A DNA stretch of 64,000 nt from a bacterium (GTDB taxonomy: Bacteria > SZUA-79 > Acidulodesulfobacterales > Acidulodesulfobacteraceae): contig JAJYYR010000001.1 in NCBI GenBank assembly GCA_021800805.1, forward strand, positions 62,001-126,000, in the 5' to 3' direction. The position numbers were made by a program, and so were the translations under genes. Each line of letters begins with the position of its first letter. Position 1 is the stretch's first letter. Under the pieces are notes generated by a model, which did not search any database, was not told where the DNA came from, and saw nothing but the letters and a program-made list of their open reading frames with translations. Shown piece by piece: positions 11,942 to 20,736 of this stretch.

Positions 11942-12205
11942 TCATAAAGCCGAAATTGAGGAAAGATTTAAATCAATCGTTTTATCTTTGTAAAAAATAT
12001 AAGAACCCCCCAAAGTGCTTAGCATAATGGTAAAAAGGGATAACCCGCTTGCTTCTAAAGGCGATAAGTGCATATAAAAAATAAAAAACGGAACAAGCAA
12101 GATTCCGCCTCCTATTCCGATTGCATTGCCGACGATTCCCACAAAAATCGTGGTAATAAAAAGAGTAAAATATATAATAAATAAATTTATAAAATTCATA
12201 TACAT
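11942..12205 (-). pseudogene. TSUP (TauE/SafE-type) membrane transporter, truncated after the N-terminal part
   Basis: An 87-residue frame resembles only the first third of a TSUP permease: helices plus the family loop VGNAIGIGGGILLVPFFIFY and LSPLEASGLSLFTIMLSTLGG (usual: GxGGGxLxVPxL and A.gTSL). Family members have about 250 residues and 7-9 helices; here a TGA stop follows ISAL and neither other frame downstream continues the family. I infer a decayed remnant of an anion or sulfite/organosulfonate-type exporter. An intact short protein of unknown use cannot be excluded. Confidence 0.65.
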
Positions 12206-12487
12206 TGGCTCTTCGTTAAGAATTAATGTTATGTTACATAAATTATATCAGAATATTTATATAAATAATTTTTATTTTTTTAAAATTCTGCTTTCCTGAT
12301 TATTAAAATTTTGCCTATTTATGCGCGGTGGTAGACCTTTTTATGCCGGTAAGTATGTTCGTACCTAACTACCTTCAGGATATATTTTATTATTGATATT
12401 ATAGATATAATTAATGTATAATGTACATCATATAAAATGTGTTCAAATTATTTATTTAATTATATTTATTTAAACGGAGTAATTTTG
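12206..12487. other. Non-coding gap of 282 bp
   Basis: AT-rich spacer between the TSUP remnant and the broken toxin-antitoxin pair. I see no clear gene, RNA or repeat. AAACGGAG at about 12472-12479 is the ribosome-binding site for the antitoxin frame. Confidence 0.4.
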
Positions 12488-12732
12488 ATGAGAAGAACTC
12501 AAATATACTTAGATGACGAAATTTACGAAATTTTAAAAAAGAGAGCACTATTCTCGGGAAGAGCGCTTCCCAGATAATAAGGGAAAATTTGAAAGAAGCT
12601 ATCTTGAACCGCCAAGAAAAAATTATTAAAGCTATCGATAATTCCCAAGGGGCATGGAATGATAAAACTAATTTTGAAGTAAACGGTTTTATAAGAAAAA
12701 TAAGAAAAGGGAATAGAATTGATAATTTTTGA
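12488..12732 (+). pseudogene. Ribbon-helix-helix antitoxin, frameshifted
   Basis: The ATG at 12488 after AACGGAG opens MRRTQIYLDDEIYEILKK, the start of a CopG/RHH-type antitoxin. That frame ends early, but a different frame continues with SASQIIRENLKEAILNRQEK and runs to TGA 12730-12732, giving a normal antitoxin of about 80 residues if one frameshift near 12535-12550 is corrected. Position directly before a PIN toxin frame supports a VapB-like role: repressing its own operon and neutralising the toxin. As written the gene is broken; a sequencing error is the alternative. Confidence 0.65.
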
Positions 12733-13035
12733 TACCGATATATTATTTGGATATTAAGGGGCAATAAAGATATAGTATCCAGAGCGAAAGCATTATCCGC
12801 AGAAACTTACGGCAAGATATTTATAACGCCTATTCAAGTTACCGAGGTCTATTCTGGAATGACAGGTAACGAAAAGATAAAAACCAAAGAACTTATCGAA
12901 AGTTTTTATATGTTAGATATAAATAAACAAATCGGTGAATTAGCCGGCGAATATATGCAAAAATTTAGAAAATCTCATAATATTGAATTGGCGGATGCAA
13001 TTATTGGAACGACCGCAAAAAATTTACAATTTTAA
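12719..13035 (+). pseudogene. PIN-domain (VapC-type) toxin, frameshifted
   Basis: A start TTG at 12719 overlaps the antitoxin stop and gives LIIFDTDIL, with the first acidic residue of PIN ribonucleases, then stops at TAA 12755. A shifted frame resumes at once with IWILRGNKDIVSRAKALS and continues to TAA 13033-13035, including ITPIQVTEVYSGM and the conserved IELADAIIGTTA with the later catalytic acid. Correcting one frameshift near 12746 gives a protein of about 104 residues, shorter than but consistent with VapC toxins. Both partners being shifted argues for decay rather than chance error. Confidence 0.65.
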
Positions 13036-13162
13036 ATTATTTACTTTAAATATAAAACATTATCCGATGCTGAGCAAAAATGATTTAATGAACCAATAAA
13101 TCAAGGCAGGATTTTATTTACCCTCCCTTAAATTTTTTAATCATTCTTGTAGAAAATATTCC

Positions 13163-13191
13163 TTGACATAATTTTTTTAAAATAGCATACT
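13163..13191 (+). promoter_or_regulatory. Probable promoter of the NRAMP operon
   Basis: TTGACA (13163-13168), a 17-bp spacer, then CATACT (13186-13191, 4/6 to TATAAT). It would give a leader of over 230 nt before the transporter gene at 13431, containing a short open frame (13233-13364). Confidence 0.5.
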
Positions 13192-13232
13192 TTTATTAAT
13201 ATATTTAATTTAAATTTAACAGGAGATTATTT

Positions 13233-13364
13233 ATGCGAAGTGAACCGGACAGTAGCCATTATTGCTTAACAAAAACCAAAAACAACTTTAACCATTTATT
13301 AAAGAGTTTAATATTAAACGATAACTTGAATAAATTCTTCGCTGATTATTCCTTCTTCCTATAG
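13233..13364 (+). CDS. Possible 43-residue leader peptide before the NRAMP-like gene
   Basis: AGGAGATTATTT precedes ATG 13233, a good ribosome-binding site. The frame reads MRSEPDSSHYCLTKTKNNFN and on to TAG 13362-13364. I recognise no family. It is polar, without a clear membrane helix, ends in FFADYSFFL, and lies in the long leader of a metal transporter gene, so a regulatory leader peptide is possible. It may also be chance. The stretch 13036-13232 before it holds only the promoter. Confidence 0.35.
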   Translation: MRSEPDSSHYCLTKTKNNFNHLLKSLILNDNLNKFFADYSFFL

Positions 13365-13430
13365 TCCTTTTTAATATTCTTCTCTTTCTATTTAAATAGT
13401 TAAAGTTATTTATTGAGAAGGAGACAGAAA

Positions 13431-14777
13431 ATGCAAGATTACAAAGATAAACTTGACAATCTTCCCGTAGATATAAAACTAAGAGCCGTAGACAGGCTTA
13501 AAATCCATCTTATGAGGCAAAAATATGGGTACTTTTCGCGCCTGTGCCTTTTAATGGCGCTGATAGGTCCGGGAATACTCGTTATGATTGCCGATAACGA
13601 TGCCGGAGGCGTTATGACCTATGCGCAGACCGGTTCGATATTCGGAATAGGTTTTTTTATTCCTTTTATGATAATAATGCTTCCCGTTGCATATATCGTT
13701 CAGGAGATGACGGTAAGGCTGGGCGCCGTCACGCACAGGGGACACGCAGAAATGATATGGAAAAGATACGGAAAGTTTTGGGGCGCGTTTTCTTTAATAG
13801 ACCTTGTCGTTGCAAACGTATTGACATTAATAACCGAGTTTATTGGAATAACCATTGGAATGCAGGTTTTTGGAATATCCCCCTTAATTTCATCCGTAAC
13901 CGCAATTGCCGTTATAGCTTCTATTCAGCTTTTTTTGCGTTATTTTACATGGGAATGGATAAGTTTAAGTATTGCGGCGTTTAATTTAATATTTGTTCCC
14001 TTAGTATTTTTTATACCTCATCTGCATTGGGGAGCGGTTGCAAGAAGTTTTGTTTCTTGGCATATACCGGGAGGAGTAAATTCCCTTTTTATATATGTCG
14101 TGCTTGCAAATTTGGGAACGACGATAGCTCCGTGGATGCTTTTTTTTCAACAGTCGTCCGTTGTAGATAAAGGACTTACCGTAAAGGACATAAGAGACGG
14201 GCAGATCGATACCTTTATCGGCTCCTTTTTTATGGTAATTGTCGCCATAGCTATTATTCTAATTACGGCGGGAACTGTTTTCGGTTTTACCGATGCCCCT
14301 AATTTAGACATACAGACCATACTTTTAGCTATATCGACAAAAATGGGACCGCTGGCAATGAGGCTTTTTGCCTTAGGTCTAGTAGAAGGCGGACTCATTG
14401 CCGCTATTGCAATTTCTGCAAGTACTTCATGGGCAATGGGCGAAGCGTTCGGATGGCCCAAGAGCATTAATATGCCTCCTTTACAGGGCTGGAAGTTTTA
14501 TCTGCCGGGGATTATAAGTCTGTTGATTGCCGGAGGAATAGTTTTAATTCCTAATGCTCCGCTCGGGTTTTTAAATTTAACCGTTCAAGTCGTCGCTACT
14601 ATTTTTATGCCTGCGGCAATGATGTTTTTGCTTCTTCTTCTTAACGATAAAGAGATAATGGGAGGACATATAAACAAACCTTGGCAGAATATATCCGCAT
14701 TTACAATAGTCGGGTTTTTGATAATTATGAACGGCATATATGGATTAACGGTGGTTTTTCCGCATATATTCGGATAA
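13431..14777 (+). CDS. NRAMP-family divalent metal transporter (variant motif)
   Basis: A polytopic membrane protein of about 448 residues from ATG 13431, chosen over in-frame upstream starts because GAAGGAGACAG lies just before it. It fits the NRAMP/MntH superfamily: GPGILVMIADNDAGGVMTYA in the first helix, then VQEMTVRLGAVTHRGHAEMI and many long helices. The usual metal-binding DPGN of helix 1 is replaced by DNDAGG, so Mn/Fe specificity should not be assumed; a related metal cation is likely. Downstream genes are a 69-residue membrane protein and a molybdopterin enzyme, probably the same transcript (gaps 30 and 13 bp). Confidence 0.8.
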   Translation: MQDYKDKLDNLPVDIKLRAVDRLKIHLMRQKYGYFSRLCLLMALIGPGILVMIADNDAGGVMTYAQTGSIFGIGFFIPFMIIMLPVAYIVQEMTVRLGAVTHRGHAEMIWKRYGKFWGAFSLIDLVVANVLTLITEFIGITIGMQVFGISPLISSVTAIAVIASIQLFLRYFTWEWISLSIAAFNLIFVPLVFFIPHLHWGAVARSFVSWHIPGGVNSLFIYVVLANLGTTIAPWMLFFQQSSVVDKGLTVKDIRDGQIDTFIGSFFMVIVAIAIILITAGTVFGFTDAPNLDIQTILLAISTKMGPLAMRLFALGLVEGGLIAAIAISASTSWAMGEAFGWPKSINMPPLQGWKFYLPGIISLLIAGGIVLIPNAPLGFLNLTVQVVATIFMPAAMMFLLLLLNDKEIMGGHINKPWQNISAFTIVGFLIIMNGIYGLTVVFPHIFG

Positions 14778-14807
14778 TATAATGTTTAAATTATACGAGG
14801 CGTAAAA

Positions 14808-15017
14808 ATGAAGAAAGACGATAAGATTTCAAAAAAAATAAATCTCGACGAGGACTGGGAAGACTTTATTAAAGAAGAAGGCTTGGTGGATTATAATAAG
14901 ATTCCCGTTGAACGAGCCGGCGTCAAAGGATGGGTTCAGATTGCCTTCTGGTTTTTAAGAATTTATATACTTGCCATGATTATATTAGTAATTATCGGAT
15001 TTTCGAGGATTCATTAA
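14808..15017 (+). CDS. Small single-helix membrane protein of unknown function
   Basis: A 69-residue protein with a charged N-terminal half (KINLDEDWEDFIKEEGLVDY) and one C-terminal membrane helix (about 44-65, WVQIAFWFLRIYILAMIILV). ACGAGGCG precedes the ATG as ribosome-binding site. It lies 30 bp after the NRAMP-like gene and 13 bp before the molybdopterin oxidoreductase, so it is probably co-transcribed with both. It may be an accessory subunit of the transporter or a membrane anchor for the oxidoreductase. I recognise no family. Confidence 0.6.
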   Translation: MKKDDKISKKINLDEDWEDFIKEEGLVDYNKIPVERAGVKGWVQIAFWFLRIYILAMIILVIIGFSRIH

Positions 15018-15030
15018 GAGGATTAAACCA

Positions 15031-17061
15031 ATGGCAATAAAATATTCCGTTTGTCCGCACGACTGTCCCGATACCTGCGCTTTAAAGGTAAAGATAGAAA
15101 ACGGAACGGTAGTAAAGGTAGAAGGCGATTCTTCGCATCCCGTTACCCGCGGGATTATTTGCGAAAAGGTCAGAGCTTATCCCGAACGTATTTACGAAAA
15201 CAGGATACTTTATCCTATGCGCAGAACCGGGAAAAAGGGGAGCGGCAAATTTAAAAAAATAACATGGGATGATGCTATAGACGGAATTGCGGAGCACTGG
15301 AAAGAGCTTATTTCTAAGTGCGGTCCGGAAAGTATTATGCCTTATTCTTACGGCGGAACAGAAGGAATAATTAATAAATCGAGTATGGACAGACGCCTTT
15401 TTAATAAAATAGGCGCTACAATTCTTGACCGCACTATCTGCTCCACAGCCGGAAGTTTGGGTTATCAGCTTGCTTACGGCGCGTCTAAAGGCGTAAATCC
15501 GTTAGACACGGTTAATGCTAAATTAATTATATTGTGGGGAATTAATGCTTTAGAAACCAATATACATCAGGCTGTTTTGGCGGATGCCGCCCGTAAAAAC
15601 GGAGCTAAAATCATAGCAATAGACGTACATAAAAACAAAACGGCAAAGTGGACGGACGATTTTTTTATGATTTTGCCCGGTTCAGACGGCGCGCTGGCTT
15701 TAGGTATAGCCCATATTATATTAAGGGATAAAACCGCGAATACATTATTCTTGGAAAAATATTCATACGGGTTTGACGAATTTTATAAAAAAGCTATGGA
15801 GTATTCCCCCGAAAGAGTTGCAAGCCTGACGGGTCTTTCGAAAGAACGTATCGAAGGTCTGGCAAAAGATTATGCCCGAGCGAAGCCGAGTTTTATAAGA
15901 ATCGGAAATGGTCTTCAGCATCATAAAAACGGCGGTATAAATACCTGGGCAATTTCTCTCCTGCCGGCATTAACGGGGGCTTGGACGGACAAAGGCGGAG
16001 GAGCATTAAAATCTAATTCGGGATATTTCCCTTTAAACGAGGATGCTTTAAAAAGACCGGATTTAATTAAATATCTAAGCAGAACCGTAAATATGGTTCA
16101 ACTTGGAAAAGCTTTGTGCGGGCTTGAACCTCCCTTAAGGTCGCTTTATGTTTATAACAGCAACCCTGCCGTCGTAGCTCCTAATCAAAACTTGGTTCTT
16201 AAAGGGCTTGCAAGAGAAGATCTTTTCACCGTCGTTCACGAACAAACCATGACCGATACGGCAAAATGGGCGGACATTATTTTACCTGCAACTACAAGTT
16301 TTGAACATGCCGACCTTTACGTAAGTTACTGGCATACTTCACTCCAATGGGCTGATCCTGTAATCCATAAAATCGGAGAAGCAAAACCAAATATAGACGT
16401 ATTTAAGCTTATTGCGCATTCTTTGGGTTTTACCGACGAATGTTTTTTAGATACGGAAGAAAACATTGCGCGTCAGGCATTGGACATTCCTTACTGGAAG
16501 GAAAAAGGCATAACAATAGAAAGGCTCAAAAAAGAACGATTTATTATGATAGATACGGAGGATTGTCCGTTTGAACGGGATAAACTTTTAACCCCTTCCG
16601 GTAAAATAGAGTTTAAAAGCCAAAAACTCACCCCTTACGGACTTTTAAATATACCGAATTACAATCCTATAAAAGATTATATGTTAAAGTCTAAATCTGT
16701 TTTTCCTTTAATCCTTGTTACCCCTCCGAATCATTTTTTTTTAAACTCTTCTTTTGCAGGGGTTTCTTCCCTAAAAGCCAAAGCACGGGAGCCGTTTATA
16801 GAAATTAATCCAAAGGATGCCGAAGATAGAGAAATAAATGACGGAGACTTAGTGAGCGTCGAAAACGAGCGCGGCCGCCTATCTATAAAAGCTAAGGTTT
16901 CAGATTCGGTTTTACCCGGCGTAGTCGTTTCCGCAGGTTTATGGTGGAAAGACGATTACTTAAGCGGCTCGGGAGTAAACGCTCTGACGCCGGACGATTT
17001 ATCGGATATCGGCGGCGGCGCGACTTTTTTCTCAGCATCCGTTGAAGTTAAAAAAATTTAA
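15031..17061 (+). CDS. Molybdopterin-dependent oxidoreductase (DMSO reductase superfamily)
   Basis: A 676-residue protein with the N-terminal [4Fe-4S] ligands C8, C12, C16 and C44 (VCPHDCPDTCALKV, IICEKVRAYPERI), the bis-MGD-binding core, and the C-terminal molybdopterin dinucleotide-binding domain (VFPLILVTPPNHFFLNSSF onward). Cys137 in TICSTAGSLGYQ aligns with the position that ligates Mo/W in formate-dehydrogenase-like members. No Tat signal is present, so it is cytoplasmic. The substrate cannot be read from the sequence; no dedicated electron-transfer subunit is next to it. An AAGAGGATT site precedes the ATG. A separate promoter at 17094 starts the following gene block. Confidence 0.85.
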   Translation: MAIKYSVCPHDCPDTCALKVKIENGTVVKVEGDSSHPVTRGIICEKVRAYPERIYENRILYPMRRTGKKGSGKFKKITWDDAIDGIAEHWKELISKCGPESIMPYSYGGTEGIINKSSMDRRLFNKIGATILDRTICSTAGSLGYQLAYGASKGVNPLDTVNAKLIILWGINALETNIHQAVLADAARKNGAKIIAIDVHKNKTAKWTDDFFMILPGSDGALALGIAHIILRDKTANTLFLEKYSYGFDEFYKKAMEYSPERVASLTGLSKERIEGLAKDYARAKPSFIRIGNGLQHHKNGGINTWAISLLPALTGAWTDKGGGALKSNSGYFPLNEDALKRPDLIKYLSRTVNMVQLGKALCGLEPPLRSLYVYNSNPAVVAPNQNLVLKGLAREDLFTVVHEQTMTDTAKWADIILPATTSFEHADLYVSYWHTSLQWADPVIHKIGEAKPNIDVFKLIAHSLGFTDECFLDTEENIARQALDIPYWKEKGITIERLKKERFIMIDTEDCPFERDKLLTPSGKIEFKSQKLTPYGLLNIPNYNPIKDYMLKSKSVFPLILVTPPNHFFLNSSFAGVSSLKAKAREPFIEINPKDAEDREINDGDLVSVENERGRLSIKAKVSDSVLPGVVVSAGLWWKDDYLSGSGVNALTPDDLSDIGGGATFFSASVEVKKI

Positions 17062-17093
17062 AATCCCAATCCCGCTTTAGCTGAAAATATTTC

Positions 17094-17121
17094 TTGCTAT
17101 TTTTTAAGCTTCTGTTATAAT
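17094..17121 (+). promoter_or_regulatory. Probable promoter of the hyf/ehr gene block
   Basis: TTGCTA (17094-17099), a 16-bp spacer and an extended -10 TGTTATAAT (17113-17121; TATAAT at 17116-17121). It lies 60 bp before the first gene of the membrane complex. The same TGTTATAAT extended -10 also occurs before the NuoEF gene (24411) and before hldD (50951). Confidence 0.6.
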
Positions 17122-17181
17122 TTTAAAGTTTTGGCTTTAATTGCAGAAGCATTTTTATTAGGGGGTAAGTTTTGATAATAA

Positions 17182-19101
17182 ATGAATAACCTTAAACATA
17201 AAGGAGTATACAGATATTTTTTTAATTGTTTGTCTATCTTATTCGCCGCGTTTTTTACGGTTTTAAGCATTTATTGTTTTAAGAGTAAATTTATTATAAA
17301 ATCTTCTTTTATAAATTTTTCTTTCGGATTTGACGCCCTCTCTCTCTTTTTTGTAATATTCATATCGTCTGTCTCTATATTTATTTCTATTTTTTCAATA
17401 AAATACGGAGAAAAATACGATAAAAAACCATCCTTATTTATCTATTCTTTTTTATTTATAATGTCAATGATAATCCTAGTTATAAGCAATGATATGCTGA
17501 CTTTTTTGATATTTTGGGAATTAATGTCGATTTTTTCTTTTCTTTTGGTTATTTATGAGGGAAACGAGGAATCGAGGTCTGCAGGTTTTTTATATTTTTT
17601 AATGACGCATATAGGAACGATTCTCATAACGGCCGGTTTTATAATGCTGTATTTAAAAACCTCATCTTTTTCTTTCGACTATTATAAAGGAGCCGCAGGA
17701 ATTATTATACTGGCTTCGGCAATAACGGGATTTTCTATTAAAGCAGGCATTATGCCGTTTCATACTTGGCTTCCTTATGCCCATCCCGTTGCGCCCGCCA
17801 ATATATCCGCCATTATGTCCGGTATTATGGTAAATATGGCTATCTATGGCATTCTAAAATTTTTATTTGTTTTTAGTTCGGGGGCAGATTCTTTTGTAGG
17901 AATTATACTTCTCGTTATAGGCGCTTTATCCGCGCTTTTCGGCATTATGTATGCAATGGCGCAAAAAGACATAAAAAAATTACTGGCATTTTCGACTATT
18001 GAAAATATGGGTATAATTTTTATGGGCATAGGTATTTCTTACTGGGCAAAGGTAGAAAATTTCAAATCTATAGAATATATTGCGATGCTGGCCGTTTTGC
18101 TTCATATAATAAATCACGGTTTAAGCAAAAGCTCTTTATTTATGGGTTCGGGATTAATAGACAAATATGTTCATACGAGAAATATAGAAAAACTCGGCGG
18201 TCTTTCAAAAAATATGAGACAACTGTCAGTCTTGTTTCTTATAGGCGTAATGTCCATTTCTGCCATGCCCCCTTTAAACGGCTTTTTGAGCGAGTGGTAT
18301 TTATACATTTCATTAATAGGTTCGGTCTTTACCGGAAATCTATATATAATATATTTTTCAATTATAGCTATCGCGCTTCTATCTTTAAGCGGAGCCGCGG
18401 CGGGAGCCGCTTTTACAAAACTTTTCGGCGTCGGCTTTCTTGGAAAAGCAAGAACCGTTAATGCAGAAAATGTCGTTGAACCTCATATTATCGAAAGAAT
18501 AGGGATAGCCCTGCCTGTTTTATTGTGTGTTTTCATCGGAATTTATCCGTATCAAATAATTTCAAATTTAAATGACGTTATATTTTATTTGACCGGAGGG
18601 ACTGTTAGCTCAAACCCGTTTTCGGCTATCCATATTATAAACGCCCGCCCGTTTTCTTTGTATGCTCCGGTTTTAATAGCTGTTGCTTTTGCGGCGGTTT
18701 TATTGGTAGTATTTTTCTATCTAAAAGTGTTTTCTTCCAATAAAAAAAGAATATTTGAAACATGGGCATGCGGACTTGAAGAAAAAAATTCAAAAGCCCA
18801 GTATTCCGGCGGAGGGTTTTCATCCAGCATAATGAAGGTTTTTTCCTCTTTTTATTCTTCCGTTTCCGAGATTAACTTTGAAAAGGACGTGAAAAAATAT
18901 TTCAGGTCTAAATCGGTTTATACCGAAGAATTCAACGATATTTTCGAAAAATATATTTATATTCCGGCAGGAAAATTGTATCTAAAAGTATCGGAAATTT
19001 TTAATAAAGCGGCTAATTCGGAAAATATAAATATTTCATTAGGATATTTGTTTTTATCGTTAATAGCCTGTTTTATTATTTATATATTTATAATAAGATA
19101 A
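17182..19101 (+). CDS. Hydrogenase-4 subunit B-like proton-pumping antiporter subunit (HyfB/HycC type)
   Basis: A 639-residue integral membrane protein of the NuoL/M/N-MrpA family, closest in layout to HyfB/HycC. It has about 15 helices; the core antiporter motif appears as IKAGIMPFHTWLPYAHPVAP with the lysine of the channel helix, and the loop Glu is in ILVISNDMLTFLIFWELMSI. The discontinuous helix region reads KDIKKLLAFSTIENMGIIFM. The C-terminal part carries a soluble stretch (residues about 520-600) and a last helix, as in HyfB. It would form an ion-translocating arm of the complex encoded by the next genes. It opens the block, 60 bp after a good promoter. Confidence 0.9.
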   Translation: MNNLKHKGVYRYFFNCLSILFAAFFTVLSIYCFKSKFIIKSSFINFSFGFDALSLFFVIFISSVSIFISIFSIKYGEKYDKKPSLFIYSFLFIMSMIILVISNDMLTFLIFWELMSIFSFLLVIYEGNEESRSAGFLYFLMTHIGTILITAGFIMLYLKTSSFSFDYYKGAAGIIILASAITGFSIKAGIMPFHTWLPYAHPVAPANISAIMSGIMVNMAIYGILKFLFVFSSGADSFVGIILLVIGALSALFGIMYAMAQKDIKKLLAFSTIENMGIIFMGIGISYWAKVENFKSIEYIAMLAVLLHIINHGLSKSSLFMGSGLIDKYVHTRNIEKLGGLSKNMRQLSVLFLIGVMSISAMPPLNGFLSEWYLYISLIGSVFTGNLYIIYFSIIAIALLSLSGAAAGAAFTKLFGVGFLGKARTVNAENVVEPHIIERIGIALPVLLCVFIGIYPYQIISNLNDVIFYLTGGTVSSNPFSAIHIINARPFSLYAPVLIAVAFAAVLLVVFFYLKVFSSNKKRIFETWACGLEEKNSKAQYSGGGFSSSIMKVFSSFYSSVSEINFEKDVKKYFRSKSVYTEEFNDIFEKYIYIPAGKLYLKVSEIFNKAANSENINISLGYLFLSLIACFIIYIFIIR

Positions 19102-19114
19102 AAAAATAAAAACT

Positions 19115-20089
19115 ATGAATTATAATATAGTCCATTTGATTTTTGGAGCCGTTCAATTTTTTATTATAGTTCTTCTTGCGCCTTTTTTTGCAGGTTTCAT
19201 TCACAAATTGAAACAGCGGGCAAGAGGACAGAAAGGAATTAATATATTTCAGTTTTATATAAATTTTAATAAATTATTAAAAAAAGAGATTGTTTTATCT
19301 AAAGAAGCAACTTTTATATCCGAGATTGCGCCATATATCGTTTTTGTTTCCTATCTCGTTATTTTATTAATGCTGCCCGCATTTTATAAATATTCTTTGC
19401 TCGGTATATCTTCCGACGTAATATTAATCGCATATTCCCTTGCGCTGGCGACATTTTTTATGACTCTTTACGCAATGGATCAAGGGAGCGCCTTCGGAGG
19501 GCTGGGAGCTAGCAGAGAATGGTTTTTAACCGTTCTTTCGGAGCCGTCTTTAATATTTGTTTTTATATCCCTTGCCATTTATACAAAGCAGGGGAGAATA
19601 ACCGATATATTTTATTTTATTCAGAAAGGAGTCGCAAACGCTTTTTTATCCGGAGTTCATTCCGATGTTATATCTATCGCTATTCCCTTTCTACTGTTTA
19701 TCTCTCTTTTTATAGTAAGTATATCCGAAAATGCAAGAATCCCTATAGACAATCCTGAAACTCATCTTGAACTTACGATGTTTCACGAAGCAAATATTTT
19801 GGAGGCAAGCGGAAAGCATCTCGGTTTATTTGAATACGGCAGTTATTTAAAACTTACCGTATTTTTAACCATAATGTCTCTTATCTTATTTCCCTATATG
19901 GCAGTGAACGTCTATCAAATTCCTTTGGCTTTAATAGTTTATATTATAAAGATGCTAATTTTGTGCATTCTTATTGCGGGAGTTGAAATTGTTAATCCCA
20001 AGATGCGCGTATTCAGGGTGCCGAACGTTCTTTCCGTTTCTTTTATACTATCTTTAATAGCGATGATTTTATCGATAAGGGGATTTTAA
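19115..20089 (+). CDS. Hyf/Hyc membrane subunit, NuoH-like (HyfC/HycD type)
   Basis: A 324-residue membrane protein of the NuoH/HycD family. Visible: FAGFIHKLKQRARGQKGINI (conserved RxxGRxG-like cytoplasmic loop, here RARGQKG), AFGGLGASREWFLTVLSEPS, and ENARIPIDNPETHLELTMFH, the charged loop that lines the quinone/ion path in this family. About eight helices. This subunit anchors the soluble NuoB/NuoD-like module to the membrane arm. It lies 13 bp after the HyfB-like gene. Confidence 0.92.
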   Translation: MNYNIVHLIFGAVQFFIIVLLAPFFAGFIHKLKQRARGQKGINIFQFYINFNKLLKKEIVLSKEATFISEIAPYIVFVSYLVILLMLPAFYKYSLLGISSDVILIAYSLALATFFMTLYAMDQGSAFGGLGASREWFLTVLSEPSLIFVFISLAIYTKQGRITDIFYFIQKGVANAFLSGVHSDVISIAIPFLLFISLFIVSISENARIPIDNPETHLELTMFHEANILEASGKHLGLFEYGSYLKLTVFLTIMSLILFPYMAVNVYQIPLALIVYIIKMLILCILIAGVEIVNPKMRVFRVPNVLSVSFILSLIAMILSIRGF

Positions 20090-20091
20090 AA

Positions 20092-20709
20092 ATGATAATG
20101 GAAAAAATAGCCGAACTTTTTATTATTTTAATACTTGTTTCAGTCGTATTAAACGTAAGTTCGCCTTTTATAAAATTTGCAATTAAACTTTATTCCTTCC
20201 AATCCCTTATGCTGGCATTTTATATTTTCATGGGCGCCGTTCATTTTAACTCGATAAATTTATACGGGTCTTTTGCCATTACGGTAATTTTTAAAGTTAT
20301 TTTAATACCTTATTTTTTATTTAAAACGCTTAAAAAAGTTAAAATGGATAAAGAAATCAATATGTACATCGGCATACCCGAAGCTGTCGTATTTGCAGGT
20401 TCGTTAACCCTGCTTTCAAATTTAATAGCCCAAAAAATTATTAAAACCGGCATAACGTTTGGTTCTTTTGTGTTCACTATATCGCTTGCGACGTTTTTAA
20501 TAGGCGCAATGCTTATGATAACTAGAAAAACTTTATTTTCCCAAATTATAGGATTTTTGACTATAGACAACGCAATATTTTTAGCGGCAAACAGCATTAC
20601 CCACGGTATGCCGCTTTTAGTCGAGTTGGGGGTGCTTTTCGATCTTTTTGTCAGCATACTTATATTATCTATTCTTATATTAAATTTAAGAAGAAACGTT
20701 ACTGCATAA
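20092..20709 (+). CDS. Hydrogenase-4 subunit E-like membrane protein (HyfE)
   Basis: A 205-residue membrane protein with about seven helices. The C-terminal half resembles NuoK (ITRKTLFSQIIGFLTIDNAI, then a Glu-containing helix GMPLLVELGVLFDLFVSILI), as in HyfE, which is a NuoK-like protein with extra N-terminal helices. It starts two bases after the HyfC-like stop. It links the antiporter subunits to the NuoH-like core. Confidence 0.85.
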   Translation: MIMEKIAELFIILILVSVVLNVSSPFIKFAIKLYSFQSLMLAFYIFMGAVHFNSINLYGSFAITVIFKVILIPYFLFKTLKKVKMDKEINMYIGIPEAVVFAGSLTLLSNLIAQKIIKTGITFGSFVFTISLATFLIGAMLMITRKTLFSQIIGFLTIDNAIFLAANSITHGMPLLVELGVLFDLFVSILILSILILNLRRNVTA

Positions 20710-20736
20710 AAACTTTAAATAGGAATAAAATGAACA

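Noticed and set aside
12456..12764. Minus-strand open frame of about 100 codons
   Set aside because: It is antisense to the RHH-PIN pair, whose plus-strand frames carry recognisable family motifs; the minus-strand text is low-complexity hydrophobic without a family.
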